In this document: positions 1-6,173 of the stretch, in pieces
How the letters are laid out: each line of letters begins with the position of its first letter
How positions within the stretch are numbered: the stretch's first letter is position 1
Source of the DNA: Bacteroidota bacterium
GTDB lineage: Bacteria > Bacteroidota > Kryptoniia > Kryptoniales > JAKASW01
Direction of reading: 5' to 3'
DNA: 6,317 bases
Assembly (NCBI GenBank): GCA_021785235.1
Contig: JAJYGB010000461.1
Location: 1-6,317, forward strand
The notes under the pieces: generated by a model
Databases searched by the model: none
The model's input: only the letters and a program-made list of their open reading frames with translations
Told to the model about the DNA's origin: nothing
Made by a program: the position numbers and the translations under genes

Positions 1-300
1 CAGCCCGGGAATTATGTTGTCCCCTTTCAAATCGAACTGTTCATTCAGCGCACAGAAACCTCCCTGCGAACAAGCCCCATACATTTGCATGTACTTCTCG
101 GCCTTCTCCTGCACTTCTTTCATTATTTCTTCCCTCGTCTTGTCCGCCTTGGCCGCGAAGACTTCGGAGATAATTCCAGGAAAAGCCAGCAGCGCGAGAC
201 CGGCCGTGCAGCCTGCGGTCTTTACGATGAATGCTCTCCTTGAAGTCGCTCTTTCAGTCGCCGAAACAAAGGATCGCAAATCGGATTCGACTGACTTCAT
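1..300 (-). CDS. Tat-exported C_GCAxxG_C_C-like redox protein, N-terminal part (cut by window edge)
   Basis: One hundred codons are open from an ATG at 298-300 to the left edge with no stop, so the C-terminus lies outside the window. The start is well supported by AGGAGG at 306-311, five bases upstream. Residues 20-27 read SRRAFIVK, a close match to the twin-arginine motif (S/T)RRxFLK. A hydrophobic stretch follows (residues 28-46) and an AxA-like cleavage region near residue 50 (VFAAKA), so the protein is probably exported folded through Tat. After a charged helix, residues 74-84 read YGACSQGGFCA, with cysteines at 77 and 83. The CSQ followed by an ALxEQFxL-like segment resembles the start of the C_GCAxxG_C_C family of small putative redox-active proteins, whose remaining cysteines would lie beyond the edge. 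The Tat signal and start are clear. The family call rests on this partial motif, and the substrate or partner is unknown. Confidence 0.72.
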   Translation of the reverse strand, partial: MKSVESDLRSFVSATERATSRRAFIVKTAGCTAGLALLAFPGIISEVFAAKADKTREEIMKEVQEKAEKYMQMYGACSQGGFCALNEQFDLKGDNIIPGL

Positions 301-333
301 GTCTTCCTCCTGCTTTGATCTTTAACCAGTTGG

Positions 334-363
334 ATAAGAATTGCAATTCGCATAGAACTTCAA
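334..363 (-). promoter_or_regulatory. Candidate promoter of the Tat-protein gene with an embedded 12-bp palindrome
   Basis: On the minus strand TTGAAG (358-363) and TCTTAT (334-339) are 18 bases apart, each matching four of six positions of the sigma-70 -35 and -10 hexamers. The perfect palindrome GAATTGCAATTC (338-349) lies between them and overlaps the -10 box, where a dimeric regulator could block polymerase. FCB bacteria often use a different promoter consensus, so the hexamers are weak evidence. The palindrome is read directly from the sequence. Confidence 0.3.
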
Positions 364-687
364 ACAACGACCCCCTCTCTCGGCATGTTGTTGAACAGAC
401 GCGCATACCCGAACTTGAGGCCTTTCCATTCATACATTATCCACACTGTTGAAATCTCTGTTTATAAACGGCGCCAACAATTCTCTTTCGATAAAGAATC
501 CCATCGGCCCATTAGCAGCCTGCCATCGTCCAACGGCATGCTTTATGAAATGAAGGAACAATCGGGTTGATGTTCCTTGGTGCTTCGTGAAGAGTGTGCG
601 GTGGTGTTTACAGTCTCGCGGGATAATACGCCGGAATACGCCCGGGGTTACAGGCGAATAATCAAAGTGTTAGTCTGATGGGAATCC

Positions 688-828
688 CTAGGGATGGCTC
701 AGCGCAGCCGGCGGCGAAAGTGTGAAGGAGGCCCATCCAAGCTTTGTCAGGACAAACCCGAAGAGGAATAAGAGAGTGAAGAGATGGCGTTTTCGTTTGA
801 CCGTTTCACCCCGTAACTCAACCAGCAT
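688..828 (-). CDS. Small ORF with signal-peptide-like sequence, possibly the head of a decayed secreted protein
   Basis: Forty-six codons run from an ATG at 826-828 to a TAG at 688-690. Residues 11-15 (KRKRH) are strongly basic. They are followed by a hydrophobic run LFTLLFLFGFVLTKLGWA (16-33) and then a short polar/proline tail SFTLSPPAALSHP. This is the layout of a signal peptide or a single membrane anchor. The same frame stays open beyond two stops (TAG at 688-690 and TAA at 670-672) from 669 to 430, so the ORF could be the intact beginning of a degenerate secreted protein. Against a real gene, the bases before the ATG (AAAGAAATTTTA) lack the purine-rich GGAGG motif that other genes here have, and I recognise no homologue. 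Chance is a live alternative. Confidence 0.25.
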   Translation of the reverse strand: MLVELRGETVKRKRHLFTLLFLFGFVLTKLGWASFTLSPPAALSHP

Positions 829-961
829 TAAAATTTCTTTTGAAGTTTGCCATTCATGTCTCTCTCATCTTATTCGAAGTTCCAGTTTTAGATCACTTAC
901 GAGATCCATTGCGACGGCCACCCATTGAGGCCGAGCGTACACGTCGGCAGGTCATATAAGA

Positions 962-3220
962 TCAACTTCTAATGACAACGACCTCATTCGCAACGCCACT
1001 TCTCAACTTCACCTCCACCGTCTTCACCTCTTTATCAATCTTCGCGTCCGCCCTCTTCCCGTTCACTTTAACTTCCCCTTTCGGCACTACATTGTAAAAG
1101 ACGACGCGCCCGTCGCATCCAAGCGGTGGCACGGTTACATGGATCCGGTTTCCTGCCTCAGAGATACTTATCTGCCTGACGCTGTCGTTCGAGAAACGAT
1201 CCACGTACGTGAAGCTGTTCGAGAAATCCTTCTTCCCCGGAAACGCGTTTATGATGACTTCGGGCTTCGCATTCCGGTCCCAGCGGACGGAATTGCCCTT
1301 CAGCCAGTTTTTCCCCGTCACGAAGATCACGTTCTGTTTCACGAACACCGGTATATGATCGGGAGACAGCATGCATGTGTAAGTCTTCCCTCCTTCATAG
1401 GCGTTCGTCGTCGAATACCAGTCGTACCAGACACCAGCAGGGAGGTAGACGCTGCGCGATGTCTCAGCCGGCAATGTCACGGGCGCGACGAGGAACGAAT
1501 TGCCGAAGCAGTACTCGTTCCAGATTCCATACGTTGCCGGATCGGACGGATACTCGTACGCGAGAGGTTTCATCAGGACGCCGTTATCCGCGGATGTGTT
1601 GAGCTGCGAAAAGACGTACGGCGCGAGTTCCATCCGCTCTTCGCACGCTTCTCTTAAATTGTCCTGCAGGGATTTCCCGTAGTGCCACGGAGCCCTGTCT
1701 TTCCCGCGACCGCCGGCGCCGTCTAGCTTTATCTCCATAAGTCCCGACCACGTCCCGAACTGCAGCCATCGCGTATACAGCTCCTCCGGCTCCATACCGG
1801 CATCGCCGAGGTAGCCTCCGACGTCGCTCCCCCAGTCCGGAAAGCCTATGAAGCCTGCCCGGATCGCGTTCGCGACGCTGCATGCCAGTCCGTCCCAGCT
1901 TTCGCGCGAGTCGCCACCCCAGAGTGCGCTCAGATATTTCTGGCTTCCCTGCATCCCTGCGCGGGCGTAATTGAAGTTGTCCTTCCCCCACTTCGCCGTG
2001 AGGACCGAATCCATCACCTTCGCATAGAGATAGATGTATTTGTTTCTGCGCTCCCACGGCGGCGTCCTGTCATGCCACGCCTGCCCGACCGGGAACGCCT
2101 CGTCCGCACGATCCATCTTGTTCCCCTGTACACCGTAGTCGTAAATGTTTTTCGTCAGCGCGCTGTCGAATATCGACACGTCAGTCGGGTCGCTGAGATC
2201 GATGTACCCGTGGTCGCCTGGCATCGGTTTGATCAGCGTCGTATCCCCGAACGTACACGGCGCCACCCATGACATGAACTTCAGGTTGTAATGCGAGTTG
2301 AGCTCGTGTATCCACTCTCCCGGGTCTTCGAAGCCCTTGCCGAAATCCATCTTCGACCAGCCGTCGACTCCGTTGCTGTAAGGCCTGTCGACCATCATCG
2401 AGGTTATCGGTATCCTGAGTTTTGTCATTTCGTCCGCGTCGTTCAGTATGTCCTTCTTTCCGTTCCAGTCCTGGTCTCTCCAGATCGAAACGCCGCACGC
2501 CCATGCGGGGACATACTTCGGCGCGCCGATGACTCCGTAGTACGCTTTCATTATTTCGTTTCCATTCGACCCCGTGAAGATGTACCAGTCGAGATTGCCG
2601 GTGCGGTGGTAGATCTCAGTCCTGCCGTTCACCGCGAATTCATATTTACCTTCGGCGAAGGTGTCGAAGAACGACGCGTACCCCAGGCTGCTGAAGAAGA
2701 AGGCGGACCATGCGGACGCGTAGTTCTCATGATACCTCGCGTCTTCGCCCTTTACGTCGAAACGCTGCACAGACCCGGTGATATCGGGGCTCTTATGATT
2801 ATCGGGAACGAGGCTCTCGCGGATTCCGAAGTAGTGTCCGCCGAGATCTTTTAGATAGATCGAGACGTCCATCGCCCATTTCGGATGCGCGTAGATGTGC
2901 CACCCTCCGTTGATGCTGTCGATGTGCAGATCCACGACGTAGTCGTGTGACGTGTTTACCTTTCCTGGATCCCAGACCTTTCTGTAAAGCAATTCCAGCA
3001 CCATGCCCCTTTCGTTCTGCTCCGTTACCTTCATGCTCGAAGGGGTTATGAAGTTGAACTGGATGCTGTCGATTTCCATGAAGGGTGTGTTGTCCCGCAT
3101 GGCTACTATCTTGGCCTTATTCGGCAACACGGATATAGAACAGTCCGATTTCTCTGTTTGAGCAATGAGTGAAATAGGAATGAGAATGAACGGAAGAAAT
3201 AAAGTAGACAGCAGCTTCAT
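962..3220 (-). CDS. Secreted glycoside hydrolase family 31 (alpha-glucosidase/alpha-xylosidase-like)
   Basis: This 752-residue enzyme should release terminal alpha-linked sugars by the retaining GH31 mechanism. The exact substrate (glucose, xylose or galactose) cannot be read from the sequence. Start: ATG at 3218-3220 with AAGGAG at 3227-3232, six bases upstream. Residues 1-20 are a signal peptide ending LIA before QTEK. Domain order is an N-terminal beta-sandwich (mutarotase-like, about 30-235), a catalytic (beta/alpha)8 barrel (about 236-560) beginning VPAWACGVSIW, then C-terminal beta-sandwiches. The last part includes SFLVAPVT (575-582), VYLPAGVWYDWY (591-602) and IPVFVK (623-628), all standard GH31 landmarks. 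The expected nucleophile is Asp370 in GNKMDRADE and the acid/base is Asp437 in WGGDSRESWDGL, followed by GFPDWGSDVGGY (459-470). Their 67-residue spacing resembles that of the alpha-xylosidase YicI (416 and 482). There is no T9SS sorting domain, so a periplasmic location is likely. The gene follows the propeller pair after 162 bases. Confidence 0.93.
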   Translation of the reverse strand: MKLLSTLFLPFILIPISLIAQTEKSDCSISVLPNKAKIVAMRDNTPFMEIDSIQFNFITPSSMKVTEQNERGMVLELLYRKVWDPGKVNTSHDYVVDLHIDSINGGWHIYAHPKWAMDVSIYLKDLGGHYFGIRESLVPDNHKSPDITGSVQRFDVKGEDARYHENYASAWSAFFFSSLGYASFFDTFAEGKYEFAVNGRTEIYHRTGNLDWYIFTGSNGNEIMKAYYGVIGAPKYVPAWACGVSIWRDQDWNGKKDILNDADEMTKLRIPITSMMVDRPYSNGVDGWSKMDFGKGFEDPGEWIHELNSHYNLKFMSWVAPCTFGDTTLIKPMPGDHGYIDLSDPTDVSIFDSALTKNIYDYGVQGNKMDRADEAFPVGQAWHDRTPPWERRNKYIYLYAKVMDSVLTAKWGKDNFNYARAGMQGSQKYLSALWGGDSRESWDGLACSVANAIRAGFIGFPDWGSDVGGYLGDAGMEPEELYTRWLQFGTWSGLMEIKLDGAGGRGKDRAPWHYGKSLQDNLREACEERMELAPYVFSQLNTSADNGVLMKPLAYEYPSDPATYGIWNEYCFGNSFLVAPVTLPAETSRSVYLPAGVWYDWYSTTNAYEGGKTYTCMLSPDHIPVFVKQNVIFVTGKNWLKGNSVRWDRNAKPEVIINAFPGKKDFSNSFTYVDRFSNDSVRQISISEAGNRIHVTVPPLGCDGRVVFYNVVPKGEVKVNGKRADAKIDKEVKTVEVKLRSGVANEVVVIRS

Positions 3221-3382
3221 GGCGAACTCCTTTGTCCATTGTAAGGGACGTAAGAGGTTAACAGACTTTTGAAAAAAATCGAATCGGTCGACCAGAATAT
3301 CCGAATGAGTAAACTTGCATCGAGGATAGATGTGACGATCTCGGAGACGCTGTTTGTGAGATTGACTACCGGCGGCGCGAAA
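3221..3382 (-). other. Intergenic leader of the GH31 gene
   Basis: These 162 bases lie between the propeller gene stop and the GH31 start. A run of seven T on the minus strand (3272-3278) follows the 8-bp palindrome GGTCGACC, but no stable looped stem ends at the run, so a terminator is not convincing. I also cannot identify a promoter with confidence. Co-transcription with the upstream genes and independent transcription are both possible. Confidence 0.4.
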
Positions 3383-4792
3383 CTACTTCAGGAGAACCAT
3401 CTTCATGACTTTTGTGTATCCGGTGTTTGCGCCTGAGACGGGGCTCGCGGTCAGTCTGTAGAAATACACCCCGCTCGCCAAACCGCTTCCGTCAAACCGG
3501 ACTTCATAGTTTCCCGCACTCTCAACTTCATTATTCACAAGTGTCTTCACGAGTCTCCCGAGAACGTCATATGCTTTCAAGCTCACGCGGCTCACGGCTG
3601 AGAGCTGATAGCCGATTGCCGTCGACGGGTTGAAAGGGTTGGGGTAGTTCTGTGAGAGCGAGAAACTCGAGGGGATCGTCCGCGGCGGCTCAATTACCGG
3701 GGTGACGCCTGATATCGGCGCGCGAACGACTTCGCTGGCCGGTCCCATGAATAACCTCGGAAGGTCGGTGTGCGGAATTCCGGATACCGCGTAAACGTCC
3801 GTCGGAGTAAATGAAAGCATACCAAATGTTGAAGATACAGCTGACGTATCTACCGCGATCCATGTATTGCCATTGTCTACAGACCGATAGATTCCGCCGG
3901 ACGTGGCCAGTATGTTGTTTCCGATGAATTGAAGCGAAGAGAACCCGAGATTCTGATTTCTCGTCGTCCAGGTTCTGCCACTGTCGGTCGACGCATAGAC
4001 GCCACCTTCGGAGCCGACGAGCACCAGGTTTCCTCTGGCGGCGATGCACTGCGGTGTCCGTACCGTGTCGACTACGTTCCAGTGAACTCCGTAGTCTGTC
4101 GATCTGAAGATGCCGCTGAAGTCGCTTTCATTGATCGGTCCGTACCCGTCGAAAGTTCCGTCAAACAGGTCGGGCCCGTTTGAAGCGAGGCACGTCACGC
4201 CTCCTTCCTCGTGCGGTAATCCCGCAGAAAGTTGAACCCAGCTCCTTCCCGTGTCTTTCGACACGAAAATAGACCAACTGGCATAGAAGATAAGCGCCTT
4301 GCTGGGGGCGATCGAATCAACATCAAATGACTGGACCCAGCCGCTTCCGAGACTAGCGACGGAATCCCAGACCACGCCATCGTCCGATGTCCGAAATATT
4401 TCTCCGGGTCCGTCGGCCGCGAACAAATACTTCCCCACTACTGCCATCGCAAAGACAGTTGTGTCCTGAAGGCCGGCGGATTCCCATGTCGCTCCGCTGT
4501 CGGACGACATAAAGATGCCGGTTCCAAGACTGTCTAAGGATGTAACGTTGCCAATGTGAGCGTGGTTGTATCCACCTTCGAAGGATGCCGCTCTGTCATG
4601 AAGGTCCCCGGGTTTTGCCCCGACAGGAATCGGGACAAAACCCCCACCGCCACCGGCGATGAAGACATTAGTCCCTTGAGCGACCATAGCGTCAACTCCT
4701 ACGCTGTCCGCAAAAGCCGTCTTGCTCCACTGACAGAAAGCGACAGTCGCGGTAAGAAAAAACATCACAATTGAGATAAGTACGTATCGCAT
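3383..4792 (-). CDS. Secreted Asp-box (BNR-type) beta-propeller protein with T9SS sorting domain
   Basis: This 469-residue protein has a signal peptide (about 1-20, ending TATVAFC before QW). Six Asp-box motifs of the SxDxGxTW type follow: SSDSGATW (96-103), TSDDGVVW (135-142), SKDTGRSW (178-185), STDYGVHW (231-238), STDSGRTW (268-275) and SVDNGNTW (304-311). Such motifs sit on the outer turns of beta-propeller blades in sialidase-, sortilin- and Ycf48-like proteins. They mark the fold, not an enzyme activity, and no sialidase catalytic set is evident. Residues 376-469 are a type A T9SS sorting domain (SFSLSQNYPNPFNPST to KMVLLK), which sends the protein through the outer membrane and is normally removed. 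A glycine-rich, histidine-containing insertion (about 47-90) precedes the first Asp box. The start is the only one giving a basic N-terminus, but its Shine-Dalgarno (GGAGAG, 4793-4798) is unusually close. The gene lies 47 bases after its paralogue, so the two are probably one operon. Ligand unknown. Confidence 0.9.
   Translation of the reverse strand: MRYVLISIVMFFLTATVAFCQWSKTAFADSVGVDAMVAQGTNVFIAGGGGGFVPIPVGAKPGDLHDRAASFEGGYNHAHIGNVTSLDSLGTGIFMSSDSGATWESAGLQDTTVFAMAVVGKYLFAADGPGEIFRTSDDGVVWDSVASLGSGWVQSFDVDSIAPSKALIFYASWSIFVSKDTGRSWVQLSAGLPHEEGGVTCLASNGPDLFDGTFDGYGPINESDFSGIFRSTDYGVHWNVVDTVRTPQCIAARGNLVLVGSEGGVYASTDSGRTWTTRNQNLGFSSLQFIGNNILATSGGIYRSVDNGNTWIAVDTSAVSSTFGMLSFTPTDVYAVSGIPHTDLPRLFMGPASEVVRAPISGVTPVIEPPRTIPSSFSLSQNYPNPFNPSTAIGYQLSAVSRVSLKAYDVLGRLVKTLVNNEVESAGNYEVRFDGSGLASGVYFYRLTASPVSGANTGYTKVMKMVLLK
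3591..3618 (-). repeat. Degenerate heptamer tract (four units) inside the sorting domain of the 469-residue protein
   Basis: On the plus strand four consecutive heptamers read CTCACGG, CTGAGAG, CTGATAG and CCGATTG, a CTGAnAG-like family. On the coding strand the tract encodes the stretch AIGYQLSAVS, the first strand after the NPFNPST motif. The periodicity is visible but degenerate, so chance cannot be excluded for this tract alone. Confidence 0.45.
3627..3664 (-). repeat. Segment near-identical to 5060-5097 (sorting-domain motif, copy 1)
   Basis: These 38 bases match 5060-5097 at 33 positions by my count. They encode the F(S)LSQNYPNPFNP core. The identity includes many synonymous positions, which suggests a shared recent origin or gene conversion of the sorting-domain segment, beyond selection on the protein alone. 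Confidence 0.6.
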
Positions 4793-4798
4793 CTCTCC
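4793..4798 (-). promoter_or_regulatory. Unusually close Shine-Dalgarno of the 469-residue propeller gene
   Basis: GGAGAG abuts the ATG at 4790-4792, leaving only two bases after the GGAG core. A second purine-rich site (GGAGGG, 4811-4816) is too far away, about 18 bases. Weak initiation or translational coupling to the preceding gene, which stops at 4840, is possible. Confidence 0.4.
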
Positions 4799-4839
4799 AA
4801 TCTCTTTCTCCCCTCCATATTGTCATCAAATCAGTTAAG

Positions 4840-6138
4840 TCATTTTAAAAGGATCATCTTCATTGTTTTGTGATAACTCCCTTCCTCGAGCGTGTAGAAA
4901 TAGACACCGCTCGATAGACCCGCCCCGCTGAAGATGACGCTATATTCGCCCGGCCGCTTCATGCCATTAACAAGCGTTGCCACTTCCTGCCCGAGTACGT
5001 TATAGACTTTAAGTGTCACAAATCCTAAATCCGCAATCCGAAATTCGATCTCGGTGGTGGGGTTGAACGGGTTAGGATAGTTCTGTGAAAGGGAGAAGCT
5101 GGCTGGGAGTTGAGGCGGGCCATTATGAACCGCGGTGGCAAGGTCCGAGATAGGAATCTCGTAAGCGCCGCTTTCCGTACCCGCAAAAAGGTAATTGCCA
5201 TTCACAGCTATGGCGCTGACAGGAGAGTTATTGAGTCCCGCGATATCGACCTTCTTCCACGATCTTCCGAGGTCTGTAGTGTAGTATAATTCGTGACCGT
5301 AAAACGTCGATGAGCTTAATTCAAAATAGGCGAAGAGAATACTGTCGTTTCCCGTAAATCTAACATCGGTGACGCTCGCGGTGTCCGAAAGAGGAAGGCC
5401 CTGACTCCTGTTCAGCCAGGTCGAGCTTCCACCGTAAAGATAAACGCCTTTGTTTGTACCGACGAACACATCGGTATCAATCGACGTAATTGCGTAACAC
5501 GAAAGAGTGTCCAGCCCCATGTTCTTCCAGTCGACCGAGTCCGCCGGAGTAGAGTACACGCCGTTTCCGCTTTCCGATTCAATCGTAAACAATCTAGATC
5601 CGGATGAAGTAATTCCAATCGTTCCATATACCACGGGGAATTGATAAGGAGGCTGTCCGAGGCTGAGGCCGACGGTGTCTGCTTTCCACGTTGTTCCGTT
5701 GTCGGTCGAACTGAGTACGCCGTTGTTCGTAGCAGCGTACGTGACGCTGTCTAGATATGTCATGTCGTTCACGCTCGTGTTCGCCGGAAGATTTTCGCCT
5801 GCGGCACTCCATGATTCCCCGTAATCGGACGACCTGTAGAGGCTCACCGGAGGGTTGGTCCCAGCAAAGAGAAAGCTTCCGCATCTGTCAAGCGAGAAGA
5901 TCGAATCAGTGCCCATCCCACTAGGAGTCACACGAGTCCAGTTCTCACCGGCATCCGTGGATTTGAGAAAAGCCCCGCTGTAACCACCGAGGAAGACAGT
6001 AGTGTCGTTGATTATGAGAATTCCCGATATCCGGACATACTGGAGATTCGAGATCGGCGCCCACTGCGCGAAGAGACTTCCGGAGCTAAGTATCAACGCA
6101 AAAAAGAAAACTATACCCGAAAACAAACGCGTTTTCAT
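4840..6138 (-). CDS. Secreted Asp-box (BNR-type) beta-propeller protein with T9SS sorting domain
   Basis: This 432-residue protein is a paralogue of its downstream neighbour. The start is taken at the ATG 6136-6138, with GGGAGG at 6144-6149 five bases upstream. A GTG two codons earlier (6142-6144) would overlap that site. Residues 1-24 are a signal peptide ending SLFA before QW. Four good Asp-box motifs are visible: STDAGENW (60-67), SSDYGESW (103-110), STDNGTTW (144-151) and TTDLGRSW (288-295). Between them are two eroded ones: TPADSVDW (197-204), which has lost the aspartate-x-glycine pattern, and GGSSTW (236-241). Repeating (L/V)FAGT or VFVGT strands precede them, as expected for a blade fold. 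Residues 347-432 are a type A T9SS sorting domain (SFSLSQNYPNPFNPTT to KMILLK). The protein is probably cell-surface or secreted. No catalytic residues are recognisable. It is likely the first gene of the unit, being preceded by a terminator and a candidate promoter. Confidence 0.9.
   Translation of the reverse strand: MKTRLFSGIVFFFALILSSGSLFAQWAPISNLQYVRISGILIINDTTVFLGGYSGAFLKSTDAGENWTRVTPSGMGTDSIFSLDRCGSFLFAGTNPPVSLYRSSDYGESWSAAGENLPANTSVNDMTYLDSVTYAATNNGVLSSTDNGTTWKADTVGLSLGQPPYQFPVVYGTIGITSSGSRLFTIESESGNGVYSTPADSVDWKNMGLDTLSCYAITSIDTDVFVGTNKGVYLYGGSSTWLNRSQGLPLSDTASVTDVRFTGNDSILFAYFELSSSTFYGHELYYTTDLGRSWKKVDIAGLNNSPVSAIAVNGNYLFAGTESGAYEIPISDLATAVHNGPPQLPASFSLSQNYPNPFNPTTEIEFRIADLGFVTLKVYNVLGQEVATLVNGMKRPGEYSVIFSGAGLSSGVYFYTLEEGSYHKTMKMILLK
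5021..5048 (-). repeat. Degenerate heptamer tract (four units) inside the sorting domain of the 432-residue protein
   Basis: On the plus strand four consecutive heptamers read AATCCTA, AATCCGC, AATCCGA and AATTCGA. On the coding strand they encode IEFRIADLGF, just after the NPFNPTT motif, the same strand that carries a different heptamer tract in the neighbouring gene. AATCCGC-type heptamer arrays are, from general recollection, common short repeats in some bacterial genomes. Confidence 0.65.
5060..5097 (-). repeat. Segment near-identical to 3627-3664 (sorting-domain motif, copy 2)
   Basis: This is the second copy of the 38-base segment described at 3627-3664. It encodes FSLSQNYPNPFNP with nearly the same codons. 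Sequence similarity between the two genes drops on both sides at the DNA level. Confidence 0.6.
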
Positions 6139-6143
6139 TTCCA

Positions 6144-6149
6144 CCTCCC
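6144..6149 (-). promoter_or_regulatory. Shine-Dalgarno that fixes the start of the 432-residue propeller gene
   Basis: GGGAGG lies five bases before the ATG at 6136-6138 and would overlap the GTG at 6142-6144. It therefore selects the ATG and shortens the longest possible ORF by two codons. Confidence 0.75.
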
Positions 6150-6173
6150 ATGGATAAATCTGACATTTCCCTC

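Larger units (their letters stand above)
301..961. other. 661-base stretch without a convincing gene
   Basis: This gap separates the left-edge Tat gene from the GH31 gene. I see no tRNA-like T-arm, no rRNA, no CRISPR repeats and no transposase. Downstream of the GH31 stop (minus strand), two competing 5-bp hairpins can form between about 912 and 950 (arms CGGCC/GGCCG and GCCGA/TCGGC). Neither is followed by a T-run, so an intrinsic terminator is not supported. The minus strand holds several short open frames: 688-828 (listed separately), 430-669 (79 codons open between stops, no ATG near its beginning), 462-539 (25 codons) and 360-437 (25 codons, MYEWKGLKFGYARLFNN...). None except the Tat gene itself has a good ribosome binding site. 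The stretch could be a decayed gene or plain regulatory and spacer DNA. The perfect palindrome ATCCCTAGGGAT is at 684-695. Confidence 0.5.

Noticed and set aside
14..325. 103-codon plus-strand ORF at the left edge
   Set aside because: The opposite strand carries a Tat-signal protein with a strong Shine-Dalgarno. The plus-strand frame is its antisense shadow.
722..928. 68-codon plus-strand ORF in the gene-poor stretch
   Set aside because: Basic, Ser/Thr-rich product without a recognisable motif. The AAGGAG-like bases at its start overlap the initiator itself, so there is no proper ribosome binding site.
901..961. Terminator for the GH31 gene
   Set aside because: Two mutually exclusive 5-bp hairpins can form but neither is followed by a T-rich tail.
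1139..1657. 172-codon plus-strand ORF opposite the GH31 gene
   Set aside because: It lies entirely within the well-supported GH31 coding region, has an arginine-rich composition typical of an antisense shadow frame, and shows no recognisable domain. The same applies to 2072-2272 and 2291-2854.
1584..2057. 157-codon minus-strand ORF in another frame of GH31, also 2181-2504
   Set aside because: These are shifted frames of a conserved catalytic domain. Their products are Arg/Gly-rich and low in hydrophobic patterning, as expected for shadows.
3271..3310. Possible intrinsic terminator between the propeller genes and GH31
   Set aside because: Seven T residues on the minus strand are present, but the preceding GGTCGACC palindrome has no loop and the alternative stems are only four bases long.
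3383..6138. Sialidase function for the Asp-box proteins
   Set aside because: Asp boxes are shared by many propellers. The arginine triad and FRIP-type motif expected of true sialidases are not visible.
6142..6144. GTG as start of the 432-residue propeller
   Set aside because: It would overlap the GGGAGG ribosome binding site, while the ATG two codons later has ideal spacing.
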